64,000 nucleotides of DNA from Bordetella genomosp. 2 (GCF_002261345.1 NZ_NEVT01000004.1:62001-126000), one strand, 5' to 3'. Positions 23,997 to 33,333 are shown, counted from the first letter of the stretch. A program made the numbers and translations. Notes: a model not told the origin generated them from the letters alone.

Positions 23997-26186
23997 ATGT
24001 CCTTTGATCCTTCCAAGCGCGGGTTCCTGCGCGCCTCGCTGGGCACCACCGCCGCGCTGAGCGCGCTGTCCACATTGCCGCTGTCCATCCGGCGCGCGCT
24101 GGCCATCGAGGCCAACAATGCCACCGGCACCCTGCAGGACGTCAAGCACGTGGTGCTGCTGATGCTGGAGAACCGCTCGTTCGACAGCTACTTCGGCACC
24201 TTCCGCGGCGTGCGCGGCTACGGCGACCGCTTCCCGATCCCGCTGGTCAACGGCAGCAACGTGCTCTACCAGACCGATGCCAACGGCAATACCGAGACGC
24301 CCTACCACCTGGACGGCAGCAAGGGCAACGCCCAGCGCGCCGGCGGCACGCCTCATGTATGGACCGACGCGCAGGCCGCCTGGGACCATGGCCGCATGAG
24401 CCGCTGGCCGGTGGCCAAGCAGCCGCTGTCGATGGGCTATTACGAAGACGCCGAAGTGCCGTTTCATCGCGCGCTGGCCGAGGCCTTCACCGTCTGCGAC
24501 GCCTATCACTGTTCCATGCACACCGGCACCATCCCGAACCGGCTGTTCTACTGGACCGGCACGAACGGACCGTCGGGCGACAACTACGCGGCCATCGTCA
24601 ATGAATACAACGGCGGCAACGACGTGGGCCCCTCGACCGAGGGCTGGACCTGGACCACGTATGTCGACCGCCTGGAACAGGCCGGCGTCAGCTGGAAGGT
24701 CTACCAGAGCCTGGCGGACAACTTCGGCTGCAACCAGCTGATGTCGTTCCGCCACTGGCGCCAAGCCATGGAATCGATGCCGGCCGAGCGCCGGCCGGCC
24801 GCGCTGCCGGCGGTGTCGCCGGCCTACGACCCCGCCATCGACGATCCGCTCAGCCCGCTGGCGAAGGGCTTCGGCAACACCATGCCGGACGGTTATCTGC
24901 AGAGCCTGCGCGACGACGTGAAGAACGGCACGCTGCCGTCCGTGTCGTGGATCATTCCGCCGTCCACGTACAGCGAGCACCCCGGCCCGTCCAGCCCGGC
25001 CCAGGGCGGCTGGTACGTGCAGGAAGTGCTGGATGCCCTGACCTCCAACCCCGAGGTGTGGGCCAGCACCGTGCTGCTGATCAACTACGACGAGAACGAC
25101 GGCTTCTTCGACCACCTGCCGCCGCCGTCGGCGCCGTCGCGTCGCGAAGACGGCACCCTGGCCGGCAAGACGACGCTGGGCGAGGCCGACATGGCGTTCG
25201 AATACCACGACTATGCGCCGGCCTCGCCCAAGCATACGGCGCCGGACGGCAGGCCCTACGGCCCCGGCCCGCGCGTGCCGCTGTGGGTGGTATCGCCCTG
25301 GAGCCGGGGCGGCTGGGTCAATTCGCAGGTGTTCGACCACACCTCGACCCTGCTGTTCCTGGAAAAGCGCTTCGGCGTGAAAGAGCCCAACATCAGCGCC
25401 TACCGGCGCGCCATCTGCGGCGACTTGACCAGCGCCTTCAATTTCGCCAACCCGAACGGCGAGCTGCTGCCCACCCTGGCGGGCCGCACCACCAAGGACG
25501 CGGCCGACCAGCTGGTGGCGCAGCAGGAGGCCGCGCCGCCCATCCCGGTGCCGGGCGACCCGGCCCTGCCGCGCCAGCAGGCCGGCACGCGCCCCTCGCG
25601 CGCCCTGCCGTATGAGCTCCATACGACGGCGCGGGTCGATGCCCAGGCCGGCACGGTCACGCTGGCCTTCGCCAACAGCGGCCAGGCCGGCGCGGTCTTC
25701 CACCTCTACGACAAGCTGCATCTCAACCAGATCCCGCGCCGCTACATGGTCGAGGCCGGCAAGCAGCTCGACGACACGCTGGACGTGAGCGCGGACAATG
25801 GCCGCTATCACTTCTGGCTGCTGGGGCCCAACGGCTACCACCGTGAGTTCGTCGGCGACCTGCGCGACGAAGCCACCGCGGCGCTCGAATTGCAGGTCTG
25901 CTACCGCCAGTGCGAACCGCCGGAAGTGCAGGCCAGGCTGTACAACCGCGGCGCCGGCGCGGCCACGTTCGCCGTGACCGCCGGCGCCTACCGCGGCGAC
26001 GGTCCCTGGACCCTGCAGGTAGAAGCCGGCCAGATCGGCGAACTGAGCTGGCCGCTCGGCGACAGCGGCAACTGGTATGACTTCACGGTAACGGCGAACG
26101 ATTCGAAGCTCTGGTCGCGCCGTTTTGCCGGCCGCGTGGAGAACGGCCGCGACTCGGTGTCCGACCCCGCCATGGGCCAGGGCTGA
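23997..26186 (+). CDS. plcN: Phosphocholine-specific phospholipase C
   Basis: This 729-residue secreted enzyme hydrolyses phosphatidylcholine-type lipids. The N-terminus SKRGFLRASLG followed by a hydrophobic segment is a Tat-type signal (KR instead of RR). The catalytic domain of the acid-phosphatase/phospholipase C family includes VVLLMLENRSFDSYFG, AYHCSMHTGTIPNRL, SWIIPPSTYSEHP and LLINYDENDGFFDH. Two C-terminal beta domains of the DUF756 type follow from about residue 530. The length agrees with Pseudomonas PlcH/PlcN-like proteins. The symbol is assigned by family resemblance; PlcN versus PlcH (non-haemolytic versus haemolytic) cannot be decided here. Confidence 0.9.
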   Translation: MSFDPSKRGFLRASLGTTAALSALSTLPLSIRRALAIEANNATGTLQDVKHVVLLMLENRSFDSYFGTFRGVRGYGDRFPIPLVNGSNVLYQTDANGNTETPYHLDGSKGNAQRAGGTPHVWTDAQAAWDHGRMSRWPVAKQPLSMGYYEDAEVPFHRALAEAFTVCDAYHCSMHTGTIPNRLFYWTGTNGPSGDNYAAIVNEYNGGNDVGPSTEGWTWTTYVDRLEQAGVSWKVYQSLADNFGCNQLMSFRHWRQAMESMPAERRPAALPAVSPAYDPAIDDPLSPLAKGFGNTMPDGYLQSLRDDVKNGTLPSVSWIIPPSTYSEHPGPSSPAQGGWYVQEVLDALTSNPEVWASTVLLINYDENDGFFDHLPPPSAPSRREDGTLAGKTTLGEADMAFEYHDYAPASPKHTAPDGRPYGPGPRVPLWVVSPWSRGGWVNSQVFDHTSTLLFLEKRFGVKEPNISAYRRAICGDLTSAFNFANPNGELLPTLAGRTTKDAADQLVAQQEAAPPIPVPGDPALPRQQAGTRPSRALPYELHTTARVDAQAGTVTLAFANSGQAGAVFHLYDKLHLNQIPRRYMVEAGKQLDDTLDVSADNGRYHFWLLGPNGYHREFVGDLRDEATAALELQVCYRQCEPPEVQARLYNRGAGAATFAVTAGAYRGDGPWTLQVEAGQIGELSWPLGDSGNWYDFTVTANDSKLWSRRFAGRVENGRDSVSDPAMGQG

Positions 26187-26295
26187 CGCATCCCGGCGGG
26201 GATGCGGCCTCCCCGCCGGGCGCGCGGCCCAGAGTCGCGACCCGCCGGAATAACCTTTGCCTTTCCGGGCAGCTCAGCGCTGCCCTTGGATTGGC

Positions 26296-26315
26296 ATATC
26301 GCTAAATTCCGATAT
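26296..26315. promoter_or_regulatory. Palindromic operator upstream of ArsR gene
   Basis: ATATCG-N8-CGATAT spans 20 bp and ends nine bases before the ArsR-type start. An almost identical 20-bp palindrome lies upstream of the oxidoreductase gene at 26643-26662, so both are likely binding sites of this repressor. Confidence 0.7.
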
Positions 26316-26324
26316 AATCGGCTC

Positions 26325-26627
26325 ATGGACTTGCTTGAAATATTCAAAGCCCTCTCGAACCGCACTCGTCTCGAAATCTTGAAACGGCTGAAGGATCCGG
26401 TGAAGAACTTCCCGCCGCAAGACGAGGGGGATGTCCATACGGTAGGAGTCTGTGTAAGCAGTATCCAGGAGGGTGTCGGGTTGTCGCAGTCGACGGTCTC
26501 CGACTACCTTGCAACCTTGCAAAGAGCTGGCTTGGTCGAAGTCCAGCGCATTGGCCAGTGGACCTACTACAAGCGCAACGAAGCAGCCATCCGTACGCTC
26601 GCCGAGCTCATCGGCAAAGATCTCTAA
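26325..26627 (+). CDS. ArsR-family transcriptional repressor
   Basis: This 100-residue winged-helix protein starts MDLLEIFKALSNRTRLEIL, the classic ArsR beginning, and has the recognition helix SQSTVSDYLATLQRAGLVEVQRIGQW. A single cysteine (VGVCVSS) is in the region where some members sense metals or thiol-reactive compounds. Codon use is clearly less GC-rich than in the neighbours, as is the oxidoreductase gene after it, hinting at joint horizontal transfer. It likely represses itself and the oxidoreductase. Confidence 0.88.
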   Translation: MDLLEIFKALSNRTRLEILKRLKDPVKNFPPQDEGDVHTVGVCVSSIQEGVGLSQSTVSDYLATLQRAGLVEVQRIGQWTYYKRNEAAIRTLAELIGKDL

Positions 26628-26642
26628 ATTTTTTGGCCCTTT

Positions 26643-26662
26643 ATATCGGTAATTCCCGATAT
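26643..26662. promoter_or_regulatory. Palindromic operator upstream of oxidoreductase
   Basis: ATATCGGTAATTCCCGATAT has perfect 7-bp arms and matches the site at 26296-26315 in arm sequence and total length. It ends 25 bases before the oxidoreductase ATG, a position that would block transcription initiation. Confidence 0.7.
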
Positions 26663-26687
26663 CCCTTTTTATCGAATCGAGAAATTC

Positions 26688-27662
26688 ATGAAAGCTATCG
26701 CACTCAGCACTTTTGGCGGTCCGGACGCATTTGAACTTTGTGAAGTGCCTAAGCCGGTGCCTGGGCCGGGACAAGTTCTGGTTCGGGTGCACGCCACTTC
26801 CATCAACCCGTTGGACTACCAGGTACGACGCGGGGACTACCCCAGCCTGGTGCAGCTTCCGGCCATTACGGGACACGATGTTTCTGGCGTGGTCGAGGCA
26901 GTCGGAGCAGGTGTGACAGCCTTCGCGCCAGGCGACGAGGTCTGGTATACGCCCCAGATCTTCCATGGCGCGGGAAGCTATGCCGAGTACCACGTCGCGG
27001 CCGAGAACATCATAGGCAAGAAACCCGCCGCGCTTAGCCACCTTGAAGCCGCGAGCCTGAGCCTGGTCGGGGGAACAGCATGGGAAGCGCTTGTCGTGCG
27101 CGCGGCGCTACGGGCCGGGGAAAGCATTTTGGTGCACGGCGGCGCAGGAGGCGTCGGGCATGTGGCCATTCAGCTTGCGAAGTCCATGGGGGCACGGGTG
27201 ATGACGACCGTGCGCGAAGCAAATTTCGAGTTCGCGTGCAGCATGGGAGCCGATGTCGTCATCGACTACCAGAACGAAGACTATGTCGAGGCCGTCATGC
27301 GTGAAACAGCAGGCCATGGCGTCGACGTCGTTCTGGATACTATCGGCGGCGACACCCTTTCCCGCACTCCCGAGGCGCTCGCACAACTGGGCCGGCTGGT
27401 CACGATCGTCGATATCGCGCAGCCACAAAACCTCATTCATGCCTGGGGCAAGAATGCGAGTTACCACTTCGTGTTCACACGACAGAATCGTGGCAAGCTC
27501 AATGAACTGAGCGCGCTGGTCGAACGCGGCAGACTCCGGCCCCATGTCGGGGCCACTTACTCTTTAGCCGATATTCCTCTTGCCCATGCCCGCCTCGAAA
27601 GCCGCGACAACGGGCTGCGCGGAAAAATCGCCATCGCCGTGGTTCCGCCAGCGAATCCATAG
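26688..27662 (+). CDS. NADPH:quinone oxidoreductase-like (MDR family)
   Basis: This 324-residue medium-chain reductase lacks the structural-zinc cysteine cluster and resembles zeta-crystallin-type quinone reductases. [21 protein letters not shown] opens the catalytic domain, [23 protein letters not shown] is the nucleotide-binding Rossmann motif and [12 protein letters not shown] follows it. It likely reduces quinones or reactive enones with NADPH. Control by the adjacent ArsR protein is suggested by the shared operator, pointing to detoxification. Base composition is lower in GC than the flanks. Confidence 0.9.
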   Translation: MKAIALSTFGGPDAFELCEVPKPVPGPGQVLVRVHATSINPLDYQVRRGDYPSLVQLPAITGHDVSGVVEAVGAGVTAFAPGDEVWYTPQIFHGAGSYAEYHVAAENIIGKKPAALSHLEAASLSLVGGTAWEALVVRAALRAGESILVHGGAGGVGHVAIQLAKSMGARVMTTVREANFEFACSMGADVVIDYQNEDYVEAVMRETAGHGVDVVLDTIGGDTLSRTPEALAQLGRLVTIVDIAQPQNLIHAWGKNASYHFVFTRQNRGKLNELSALVERGRLRPHVGATYSLADIPLAHARLESRDNGLRGKIAIAVVPPANP

Positions 27663-27729
27663 GCTCCGCATCCGCATTCCCCTCCTCAGGGTAAATCCCC
27701 ATCACAAATCGCTTGATGACACTTCTCGA

Positions 27730-27766
27730 CCTATAGGACACTTCGTGTCCTATAGGAATCTTTTTT
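27730..27766. promoter_or_regulatory. Perfect 12-bp-arm palindrome before the Bug operon
   Basis: CCTATAGGACAC, a TTC loop and GTGTCCTATAGG form a perfect stem at 27730-27756, with a T6 run at 27761-27766. It may terminate the oxidoreductase transcript, or be an operator for the Bug-GST-aldolase operon, whose first ATG is 38 bases after the palindrome arm. The five unpaired bases before the T-run are more than is usual for a terminator. Confidence 0.55.
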
Positions 27767-27793
27767 GATTACAATCAAAGCAAAGGAGAAGCA

Positions 27794-28759
27794 ATGCATA
27801 TAGCGAAGATCCTCGGCGCCGCGCTGCTCGCCGCCGCCAGCGCCGCCGCGGCGGCCCAGGCCTATCCGGAGCGCCCCGTGCGGCTGATCGTGCCGTTCGG
27901 CGCGGGCGGCATCACCGACATCGTGGCCCGCCAGGTCGGCCAGGAACTGGGCAACGCGCTCGGCCAGAGCATCGTGGTGGAAAACCGCCCCGGCGCGGGC
28001 GGCGTCATCGCCGCCCAGGCTGGCGCCGGCGCGGCGCCCGACGGCTACACCCTGTTCATGGGCACCGTGGGCACGCAAGTGGTGAACCCGCTGATCCGCA
28101 AAGGGCTGGCCTATGATCCGCAACGCGACTTCGCGCCGGTGGGCCTGGTGTCGAGCTCGCCCTATCTGCTCGCCATCCGCGCCGGGCTGGAGCCGCGCGA
28201 CTACGCGCAATTGGTGGACTATGCCAGGAAGCATCCGGACGCCCTGAACTTCGGCTCGGCCGGCAACGCCAGTTCGCCGCACCTGGGGCTGGAGCTGCTG
28301 AACCTGACCGCGGGCATCCGGATCATGCACGTGCCGTTCAAGAGCGGCAGCGAGGCCGTCAATGCCGCGGTCGGCGGGCAAGTGGATGTGGTCATGGACG
28401 CCAGCCCGGTGATCATGCCGCAGGTGCAGGCCGGCCGCCTGCGCGCGCTGGTGGTGGCGGCCGAACGCCCCCTGCCCTCCGCGCCCGGCGTGCCCACGAG
28501 CGGCGAGGCCGGGGCCGCCGCCCTGCAGATCAGCTCCTGGAATGCCTTCTATGCGCCGGCCGGCACGCCGGCCCCGGTGCTGCGCACCCTCAACGCCGCC
28601 CTGCAGAAGGCTTTGTCCTCGCCAGCCCTGGGCAAGCGCCTGGCGGCGCAGGGCACGCAACTGTATGGCGGATCGCCGGAAGAGTACCGGCAATTCATCG
28701 CCGCCGAACAGGCGAAATGGGCGGACATCATCCGCCGCGCCGATATCCGGGTGGAGTGA
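27794..28759 (+). CDS. Bug/TctC-family periplasmic solute receptor
   Basis: This 321-residue receptor has a signal peptide (ILGAALLAAASAAAAAQA) followed by YPERPVRLIVPFGAGGITD, VVENRPGAGG and PDGYTLFMGT. AAGGAG precedes the ATG. It is the first gene of an apparent operon with a glutathione transferase four bases downstream and a class II aldolase. The ligand is probably a substrate of the aldolase branch, but this is inference. Confidence 0.9.
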   Translation: MHIAKILGAALLAAASAAAAAQAYPERPVRLIVPFGAGGITDIVARQVGQELGNALGQSIVVENRPGAGGVIAAQAGAGAAPDGYTLFMGTVGTQVVNPLIRKGLAYDPQRDFAPVGLVSSSPYLLAIRAGLEPRDYAQLVDYARKHPDALNFGSAGNASSPHLGLELLNLTAGIRIMHVPFKSGSEAVNAAVGGQVDVVMDASPVIMPQVQAGRLRALVVAAERPLPSAPGVPTSGEAGAAALQISSWNAFYAPAGTPAPVLRTLNAALQKALSSPALGKRLAAQGTQLYGGSPEEYRQFIAAEQAKWADIIRRADIRVE

Positions 28760-28763
28760 CGCC

Positions 28764-29393
28764 ATGGCCTGCCATCCCTTGTCCGGCGCGCCGCTGGAAC
28801 TGATCGACACACTGCGTTCCGGCAATGCCTGGAAGGTGCGCCTGGCGTGCGGCTACATGGGCCTGCCGATCATGCGGCGAACCCTCGATATCCCGCGCGG
28901 CGACCTGCAGGCTCCCGAGTTCGGCCACATCAACCCGCTGCGCCAGGTGCCGGTGCTGCGCACCCGCGAAGGCGCCTGGCTGGCGGAATCCCAGGCTATC
29001 CTGTGGTACCTGGGCCGCGACACGCCGTGGCTGCCGGACGCGCGGCTGGCGCAGGCCCAGGTAGCCAGCTGGCTGAGCTTCGAGCAGACCATGCACATGC
29101 ACAACTTCGCCCAGCCGCGCCTGCAGGTGCACCTGCGCGCCACCGCGGTGGCGGACGACGCGCACATCGTCGCGCTGCGCGAAGCCGGCATGCGGGCGGC
29201 GGCCATCATGGACGGGCAACTGGCGCGCAGCCCCTACATCGCCGGCGATGCGCCCACCATCGCCGACATCGCCCTCTACCCTTACACCAGCATGGCCGGC
29301 GAAGGCGGCTACGACCTGTCCGGCCTGCGCCATGTGGCATCCTGGCTGGACCGGATGCGCGCCCTGCCGGGCCATGTCCCGCTGATCAGTTGA
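28764..29393 (+). CDS. Glutathione S-transferase family protein
   Basis: This 209-residue protein has the thioredoxin-like N-domain (ELIDTLRSGNAWKVRLACGYMGLP, then the cis-proline in RQVPVLRTREGAWLAESQAI, with ES for the glutathione gamma-glutamyl contact) and an all-helical C-domain (PTIADIALYPYTSMAGEGGYDL). The catalytic Ser/Cys position after the first strand is SGN. It starts four bases after the Bug stop codon, so coupling is likely. Substrates range from electrophile conjugation to isomerisation; none can be chosen. Confidence 0.88.
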   Translation: MACHPLSGAPLELIDTLRSGNAWKVRLACGYMGLPIMRRTLDIPRGDLQAPEFGHINPLRQVPVLRTREGAWLAESQAILWYLGRDTPWLPDARLAQAQVASWLSFEQTMHMHNFAQPRLQVHLRATAVADDAHIVALREAGMRAAAIMDGQLARSPYIAGDAPTIADIALYPYTSMAGEGGYDLSGLRHVASWLDRMRALPGHVPLIS

Positions 29394-29424
29394 CACCGCC
29401 GCGCGGCGGCAAGAAGGAAATGAA

Positions 29425-30207
29425 ATGGCAGACACGATGAAATTGTCGAAACAGGAACTGGTGCGGCACGCCCAGGCGGAAATGCAGCGCCAGTTCGGCG
29501 ACGCGGCCTGGACGGTGCGCGAGCGCGTCGCGCTGACGTGCCGCATTCTCTACGATGGCGGCCACGACTCGGGCCTGGCCGGGCAGATCACGGCGCGCGC
29601 GGAAGCCCCGGGCAGCTACTACACCCAGCGGCTAGGGCTGGGCTTCGATGAAATCACCGCCGGCAACCTGCTGGAAGTGGACGAAGACCTGCGCGTGCGG
29701 AATGGCGACGGCATGCCGAACCCGGCCAACCGGTTCCATTCGTGGATCTATCGGGCCCGTCCCGACGTGCAGTGCATCATCCATACGCACCCGCTGCACG
29801 TCGCGTCGCTGTCGATGCTGGAGGTGCCGCTGGAAGTCTCACACATGGACAACTGCACCTTGTACGACGACGTGGCCTTCCTGGAAAAATGGCCGGGCGT
29901 GCCGGTCGGCAACGAAGAAGGCGAGATCATCTCGGCGGCGCTGGGCGACAAGCGCGCCATCCTGTTGGCGCACCATGGCATGCTGGTGGCCGCCGGCACG
30001 GTGGAAGAAGCGTGCGTGCTGGCGCTGCAGTTCGAGCGGGCCGCGCGCATGCAGCTGCTGGCCATGGCGGCCGGCCGCATCCAGCCGATCCCGCCCGAGC
30101 TGGGCCGCGAGGCGCACGACTGGATCCTGACGCCCAAGCGCTCGCAGATCGGCTTCGCCTACTACGCGCGGCGGGCCTTGCGCGCCCACCCCGACGTGCT
30201 TGCGTGA
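29425..30207 (+). CDS. Class II aldolase/adducin family protein
   Basis: This 260-residue protein contains the adducin-type fold with the metal-binding HTHPLH motif, a downstream AHHGMLVAA motif giving the third histidine, and SGLAGQITAR, which contacts substrate phosphate in characterised aldolases. Members include L-fuculose-phosphate aldolase and decarboxylases of keto acids. The gene follows GST in an operon with a Bug receptor. It lacks an obvious kinase partner, so a non-phosphorylated substrate is plausible. Confidence 0.88.
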   Translation: MADTMKLSKQELVRHAQAEMQRQFGDAAWTVRERVALTCRILYDGGHDSGLAGQITARAEAPGSYYTQRLGLGFDEITAGNLLEVDEDLRVRNGDGMPNPANRFHSWIYRARPDVQCIIHTHPLHVASLSMLEVPLEVSHMDNCTLYDDVAFLEKWPGVPVGNEEGEIISAALGDKRAILLAHHGMLVAAGTVEEACVLALQFERAARMQLLAMAAGRIQPIPPELGREAHDWILTPKRSQIGFAYYARRALRAHPDVLA

Positions 30208-30268
30208 GCCGGCTCGACGCGCCGCCGGAATTGCGGCATGCTAGCGGGATCGTTCGCCTTCCCTTCGC

Positions 30269-30829
30269 ATGCCGATGCAAGACCTGCCGCACCGACTCCG
30301 CGCGCTGCGCCGCCAGCAGGCGCTGTCGCTGGAACAACTGGCCCAGCGCACCGGGCTGACCAAAAGCTACCTGTCCAAGGTGGAACGCGGCCTCAGCGAA
30401 CCCTCCATCTCCACGGTGCTGCGCCTGGCCCAGGCCTATGAAATCGGCGTGTCGCAACTGGTCGGGGCCGACCCGGACGCCCAGGAAGAAACCGTCAGCG
30501 TGGTGCGCGCCGCCGAGCGCGAACCCATGGTGCGCCGCGGCACCGCCGCCGGCTACGACTACCTGTCCATGGCCGGGCGCCGCAAGGTGCGCATGATGGA
30601 GCCCTTCGTGGTGCGCCCGCCGCGCCGCTTCCCGGCCGACCGCGCGGTGTTCCCGCATCCCGGCGAGGAATTCATGCTGGTGCTCAAGGGCTCGGTGGAA
30701 GTCCACGTCGGCGAACGGCAGTTCCGGCTCGACTGCGGCGACTCGGTCTATTTCGATTCCGAGCTGCCGCACCGCCTGCGCACCGTCAGCCGCGAGATCG
30801 CCGAAGTGCTGGTGGTGACCGCGCGCTGA
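30269..30829 (+). CDS. XRE-cupin transcriptional regulator
   Basis: This 186-residue protein joins an N-terminal XRE helix-turn-helix (RLRALRRQQALSLEQLAQ, then TKSYLSKVERGLSEPSISTV) to a C-terminal cupin domain (FPHPGEEFMLVLKGSVEVHVGE, then LDCGDSVYFDSELPHRL) that binds a small ligand or metal. It lies between the Bug/GST/aldolase operon and the vitamin B6-related genes in the same direction and could control either. No strong ribosome site precedes the ATG, and the second ATG two codons on is equally possible. Confidence 0.9.
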   Translation: MPMQDLPHRLRALRRQQALSLEQLAQRTGLTKSYLSKVERGLSEPSISTVLRLAQAYEIGVSQLVGADPDAQEETVSVVRAAEREPMVRRGTAAGYDYLSMAGRRKVRMMEPFVVRPPRRFPADRAVFPHPGEEFMLVLKGSVEVHVGERQFRLDCGDSVYFDSELPHRLRTVSREIAEVLVVTAR

Positions 30830-30850
30830 CCTTTCCTTCGCGGATCCACG

Positions 30851-31633
30851 ATGACCGATACCTCTCCGTACCCCGCCGCCCGCACCCTCGACGACCTGCG
30901 CCGCAACCTCGACCAAGTGCGCGCCAATATCGCCGCGGCGTGCGCCCGCGCCGGCCGCGCCCCGGCCGACGTGCGCCTGCTGCCGGTCAGCAAGACCATC
31001 GACGAAGCGCGCATCCGGCTGGCCTACGCGGCCGGCTGCCGCGAACTGGGCGAGAACAAAGTCCAGGAAGCGCATGCCAAATGGGAGGCCATGGCCGACC
31101 TGCCCGACCTGCGCTGGGCGGTGATCGGCCACCTGCAGACCAACAAGGCCAAGCTGGTGGCGCGCTTCGCCAGCGAATTCCAGGCGCTCGACAGCCTGCG
31201 CGTGGCCGAGACGCTCGACCGCCGGCTGCAGGCCGAGGGCCGCGCGCTGGACGTGCTGGTGCAGGTCAATACTTCCGGCGAAGCCAGCAAATTCGGGCTG
31301 GCGCCCGAGCAGGCGGCCGCCTTCGTGCGCGCATTGCCGGCATACGCCAGCCTGCGCGTGCGCGGCCTGATGACGCTGGCGCTGTTCTCGCCCGACCCGG
31401 CGCGGGTGCGCCCATGCTTCGTGCGCCTGCGCGAACTGCGCGACCGCCTGCGCCAGGAAGCGCCGGACGGCGTCTGCATGGACGAATTGTCCATGGGCAT
31501 GTCCGGCGACTACCAGCTGGCCATCGAAGAAGGCGCCACCACGGTGCGCGTGGGCCAGGCCATCTTCGGCGCGCGCGCCCTGCCGGACAGCCACTACTGG
31601 CCCGGCTTCGCAGGCCCTCCCACGGCATCATGA
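30851..31633 (+). CDS. YggS-family PLP-binding homeostasis protein
   Basis: This 260-residue PLPBP/YggS protein binds pyridoxal phosphate on the lysine of LLPVSKTID and keeps cellular B6 and amino-acid pools balanced; it has no known catalytic turnover. [44 protein letters not shown] and [29 protein letters not shown] are all family motifs. Its stop overlaps the ATG of the pyridoxal kinase gene by four bases, tying together B6 salvage and homeostasis. Many bacteria carry yggS near pilT/proC instead, so this may be a second paralogue. Confidence 0.92.
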   Translation: MTDTSPYPAARTLDDLRRNLDQVRANIAAACARAGRAPADVRLLPVSKTIDEARIRLAYAAGCRELGENKVQEAHAKWEAMADLPDLRWAVIGHLQTNKAKLVARFASEFQALDSLRVAETLDRRLQAEGRALDVLVQVNTSGEASKFGLAPEQAAAFVRALPAYASLRVRGLMTLALFSPDPARVRPCFVRLRELRDRLRQEAPDGVCMDELSMGMSGDYQLAIEEGATTVRVGQAIFGARALPDSHYWPGFAGPPTAS

Positions 31634-32487
31634 ACACTCCCGCGGCCCTGCGGCCGCTGCCCGTCGACGTCATTTCCATCCAGTCGCAGGTGGTGTACGG
31701 CCATGTCGGCAACAATGCCGCCATTCCCACCCTGCAGTCCATGGGGCTGCGCGTGGCGGCCGTGCCGACCGTGCTCCTCAGCAATACGCCGCACTATCCC
31801 AGCCTGCATGGCGGGGCCATCCCCGCCGACTGGTTCGCCGGCTACCTGCGCGACCTGGAGGCGCGCGGCGTGCTGGCCGGCGCCCGGGCCGTCATGGTGG
31901 GCTTCCTGGGCGACCCCGACCAGGCCGGCATGCTGGCCGATTGGCTCGACGGCGCCACGCGCGCCCATCCGCAATTGCGCGTGCACGTGGACCCGGTGAT
32001 CGGCGACTTCGACCACGGCATCTACACCGACCCGCGCCTGACCCAGGCCTGGCGCACGCGCCTGCTGCCGCGCGCCCACGGCCTGACGCCCAATCATTTC
32101 GAGCTGGAGCAATTGACCGGCGCCAGCCTGGCCACGCGCGACGACACGCTGGCCGCCGCGGCGCGGCTGCTGGACGGCGCCACCGACTGGGTGGTGGTCA
32201 CCAGCGCCGCCCCGCGCGACTCGCCCGCCGGCGCAATGCAGGTGGCGCTAGTCACCCGCACGCTGCGGCGGGTGTTCAGCCACCCGGTCGTGCCGTGCGC
32301 CGCCAAAGGCATCGGCGACCTGTTCGCGGCGCGCCTGGCAGGCCATGTGCTGGGCGGCATGCCGCTGGAACACGCGGTCGAGCGGGCCTGCGCGCATGTC
32401 GTGGCGGTGCTGCGCGATACCGCCGCGCGCGGCTGGGAAGAACTGGCGCTGCCGCTGCACGGGCCGGCGGCCGGGGCCGCGTCATGA
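31630..32487 (+). CDS. pdxY: Pyridoxal kinase (PdxY-type)
   Basis: This 285-residue ribokinase-fold enzyme phosphorylates pyridoxal for the B6 salvage pathway. [21 protein letters not shown] at the substrate site, [23 protein letters not shown] and the catalytic segment [13 protein letters not shown] (usually GTGD or GAGD) are present. ATGA overlaps couple it to yggS upstream and to the aminoglycoside phosphotransferase-like gene downstream. The length is normal. Confidence 0.92.
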   Translation: MNTPAALRPLPVDVISIQSQVVYGHVGNNAAIPTLQSMGLRVAAVPTVLLSNTPHYPSLHGGAIPADWFAGYLRDLEARGVLAGARAVMVGFLGDPDQAGMLADWLDGATRAHPQLRVHVDPVIGDFDHGIYTDPRLTQAWRTRLLPRAHGLTPNHFELEQLTGASLATRDDTLAAAARLLDGATDWVVVTSAAPRDSPAGAMQVALVTRTLRRVFSHPVVPCAAKGIGDLFAARLAGHVLGGMPLEHAVERACAHVVAVLRDTAARGWEELALPLHGPAAGAAS

Positions 32488-33278
32488 CGGCCGGCAACGC
32501 GGCGCCGTTCGACCCGCCGCCGGACTGGCGCGACGCGCTGGCCGGCTACGCCTGGGCGGCGCAGGATATCGGGCGCTCCGACGCGGCGGTGTTCCGCCTG
32601 GAAGCGTCGGGCCGGCCGCCGCTGTACGTCAAGACCGAGACCGCCGGCAGGCTGGCCGAACTGCCGGGCGAGGTCCTGCGCCTGCGCTGGCTGGCGCAAC
32701 AGGGCATCGATTGTCCGCGCGTGCTGCGCACGGCACAGGCCGCCGGCCGCCACTGGCTGCTGATGAGCGCCGTGCCGGGCCGCGACCTGGCCTCCACGCC
32801 CGAGCTGCCCGCCGCCCGCATCGTCGCCATCGCCGCCGCGGCCCTGCGCGCGCTGCACGGCCTCGATCCGGCCGGCTGCCCGTTCGACCACCGGCGCGCC
32901 GTGCGCATCGAACACGCGCGGGCCCGCGTGCAGGCCGGGCTGGTCGATGAAAGCGACTTCGACGACGAGCGCATGGGCCAGAGCGCGGCGCAGGCGTACG
33001 CCGCACTGTGCGCCGGCCAGCCGGCGCACGAGGACCTGGTCGTCACCCACGGCGACGCCTGCCTGCCCAACCTGCTGGCGGTGGACGGCCGCTTCAGCGG
33101 CTTCGTGGACTGCGGCCGCCTGGGCGTGGCCGACCGCCACCAGGACCTGGCGCTGGCGGCATGGAGCATCGAATACAACCTGGGCGCGCAATGGGCGCAG
33201 CCGTTCCTGGACGCCTATGGCGGTCCGGTCGACACGGAGCGGCTGGCCTTCTACCGACTGCTGGACGAGTTCTTCTGA
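32484..33278 (+). CDS. Aminoglycoside 3'-phosphotransferase-like kinase
   Basis: This 264-residue protein has the complete APH(3') kinase layout: Lys50 in LYVKTET for ATP binding, the catalytic loop [13 protein letters not shown] (His189, Asp191), the metal-binding [13 protein letters not shown] (Asp209), and the C-terminal [10 protein letters not shown], the same ending as in APH(3')-II enzymes of the same length. It would transfer phosphate to kanamycin/neomycin-type drugs, or its natural substrate may be another small alcohol or amine. The ATG overlaps the pyridoxal kinase stop. Such a chromosomal, operon-embedded copy looks intrinsic rather than acquired. Confidence 0.9.
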   Translation: MTAGNAAPFDPPPDWRDALAGYAWAAQDIGRSDAAVFRLEASGRPPLYVKTETAGRLAELPGEVLRLRWLAQQGIDCPRVLRTAQAAGRHWLLMSAVPGRDLASTPELPAARIVAIAAAALRALHGLDPAGCPFDHRRAVRIEHARARVQAGLVDESDFDDERMGQSAAQAYAALCAGQPAHEDLVVTHGDACLPNLLAVDGRFSGFVDCGRLGVADRHQDLALAAWSIEYNLGAQWAQPFLDAYGGPVDTERLAFYRLLDEFF

Positions 33279-33333
33279 CGCGGGCCGGCGCGCACCGGCG
33301 CCGGCCCGGGGCGCGCTCGAGGATGAGCCGCCC

